Assembly: GCF_037975245.1 (NCBI RefSeq)
Contig: NC_092575.1
Location: 3,535,001-3,599,000, forward strand
Direction: 5' to 3'
Length of the DNA: 64,000 nt
DNA from: Apostichopus japonicus
Taxonomy: Eukaryota; Echinodermata; Holothuroidea; Aspidochirotida; Stichopodidae
Under the pieces are notes generated by a model. It was not told where the DNA came from. It did not search any database and saw only the letters and a list, made by a program, of their open reading frames with translations. The translations under genes and the position numbers were made by a program. Positions 63,699 to 64,000 of the stretch are shown in pieces (within the stretch, counting starts at the first letter, position 1; each line of letters starts with the position of its first letter).

Positions 63699-63770
63699 CT
63701 GTGCCGACAGGAACGTAATTACCCTCACCGTATATTATTTCCAGTTTCTTAACTTGAGTTTGCCTATCGT
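63699..63770 (-). CDS. Possible further upstream exon of the unrecognised gene
   Basis: An acceptor (CAG) and a donor (GTATGG) bound one open frame reading DDRQTQVKKLEIIYGEGNYV. It ends in phase 1 whereas the exon at 63147-63085 expects phase 2, so the two cannot join directly. Either another exon lies between them or this is a chance frame. Confidence 0.25.
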
Positions 63771-64000
63771 CTGCGTCAACTATTCAATCAACAAGAACGG
63801 CCGGTTTTGAAAATGAGTTAAGCGATCCGAACCGCCTACTGAACCATGGATAATTGCGAAATTACAAGTGTTTTCGAAACCGCCTACCACGGACTACTGC
63901 ATACGACAATAAGACCTGAGTTTGGGCCTATACATTTGATCGCCTATACATGTCAGATAGTGGAGTCGTCATACTTGCTTATATGCAAGCACGACGAGAG

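Overview
This is animal nuclear genomic DNA. It is AT-rich, with intron-dense genes, GT-AG splice sites, tRNA-derived SINEs, foldback elements and many micro- and minisatellites. The SINE style (tRNA-like head followed by the TTGTGTCCTTGGGCAA motif), the many poly(G)/poly(C) tracts and the divergence of the proteins from vertebrates suggest a marine invertebrate, most likely a deuterostome such as an echinoderm. That placement is inference; nothing here fixes the species.

Layout. Positions 1-743 hold what looks like the last coding exon of a coiled-coil protein whose other exons lie to the left (+ strand, possibly BCAP29/31-like). Positions 3397-9160 (- strand) hold a complete nine-exon gene for mitochondrial ribosomal protein mL44 (MRPL44, 326 aa). 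A 271-bp divergent promoter separates it from the main gene, 9432-47045 (+ strand): phosphatidylinositol 4-kinase alpha (PI4KA), which I could assemble as 39 coding exons in consistent phase, giving 2057 aa. Positions 47046-57021 are the PI4KA 3' region and intergenic DNA without a recognisable gene. From 57022 to the right edge (- strand) lie at least six exons of an unrecognised gene whose protein ends in a GPI-anchor-type tail.

mL44 belongs to the large subunit of the mitochondrial ribosome. PI4KA makes PI4P at the plasma membrane. The two share a promoter region but no known pathway, so their pairing is best read as ordinary divergent housekeeping genes.

The unusual material is inside the PI4KA introns: a 1.84-kb TTAA-flanked transposon carrying a THAP zinc-finger remnant (Kolobok-like); three separate tandem duplications that copy the end of an exon or its 5' splice site (after exons 10, 13 and 23); a 161-bp tandem array with an acceptor-like motif in each copy; and a 1.8-kb 27-bp minisatellite, G-rich on the transcribed-sense strand, just before the last coding exon. 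I saw no CRISPR array, no rRNA or free-standing tRNA gene, and no viral gene.
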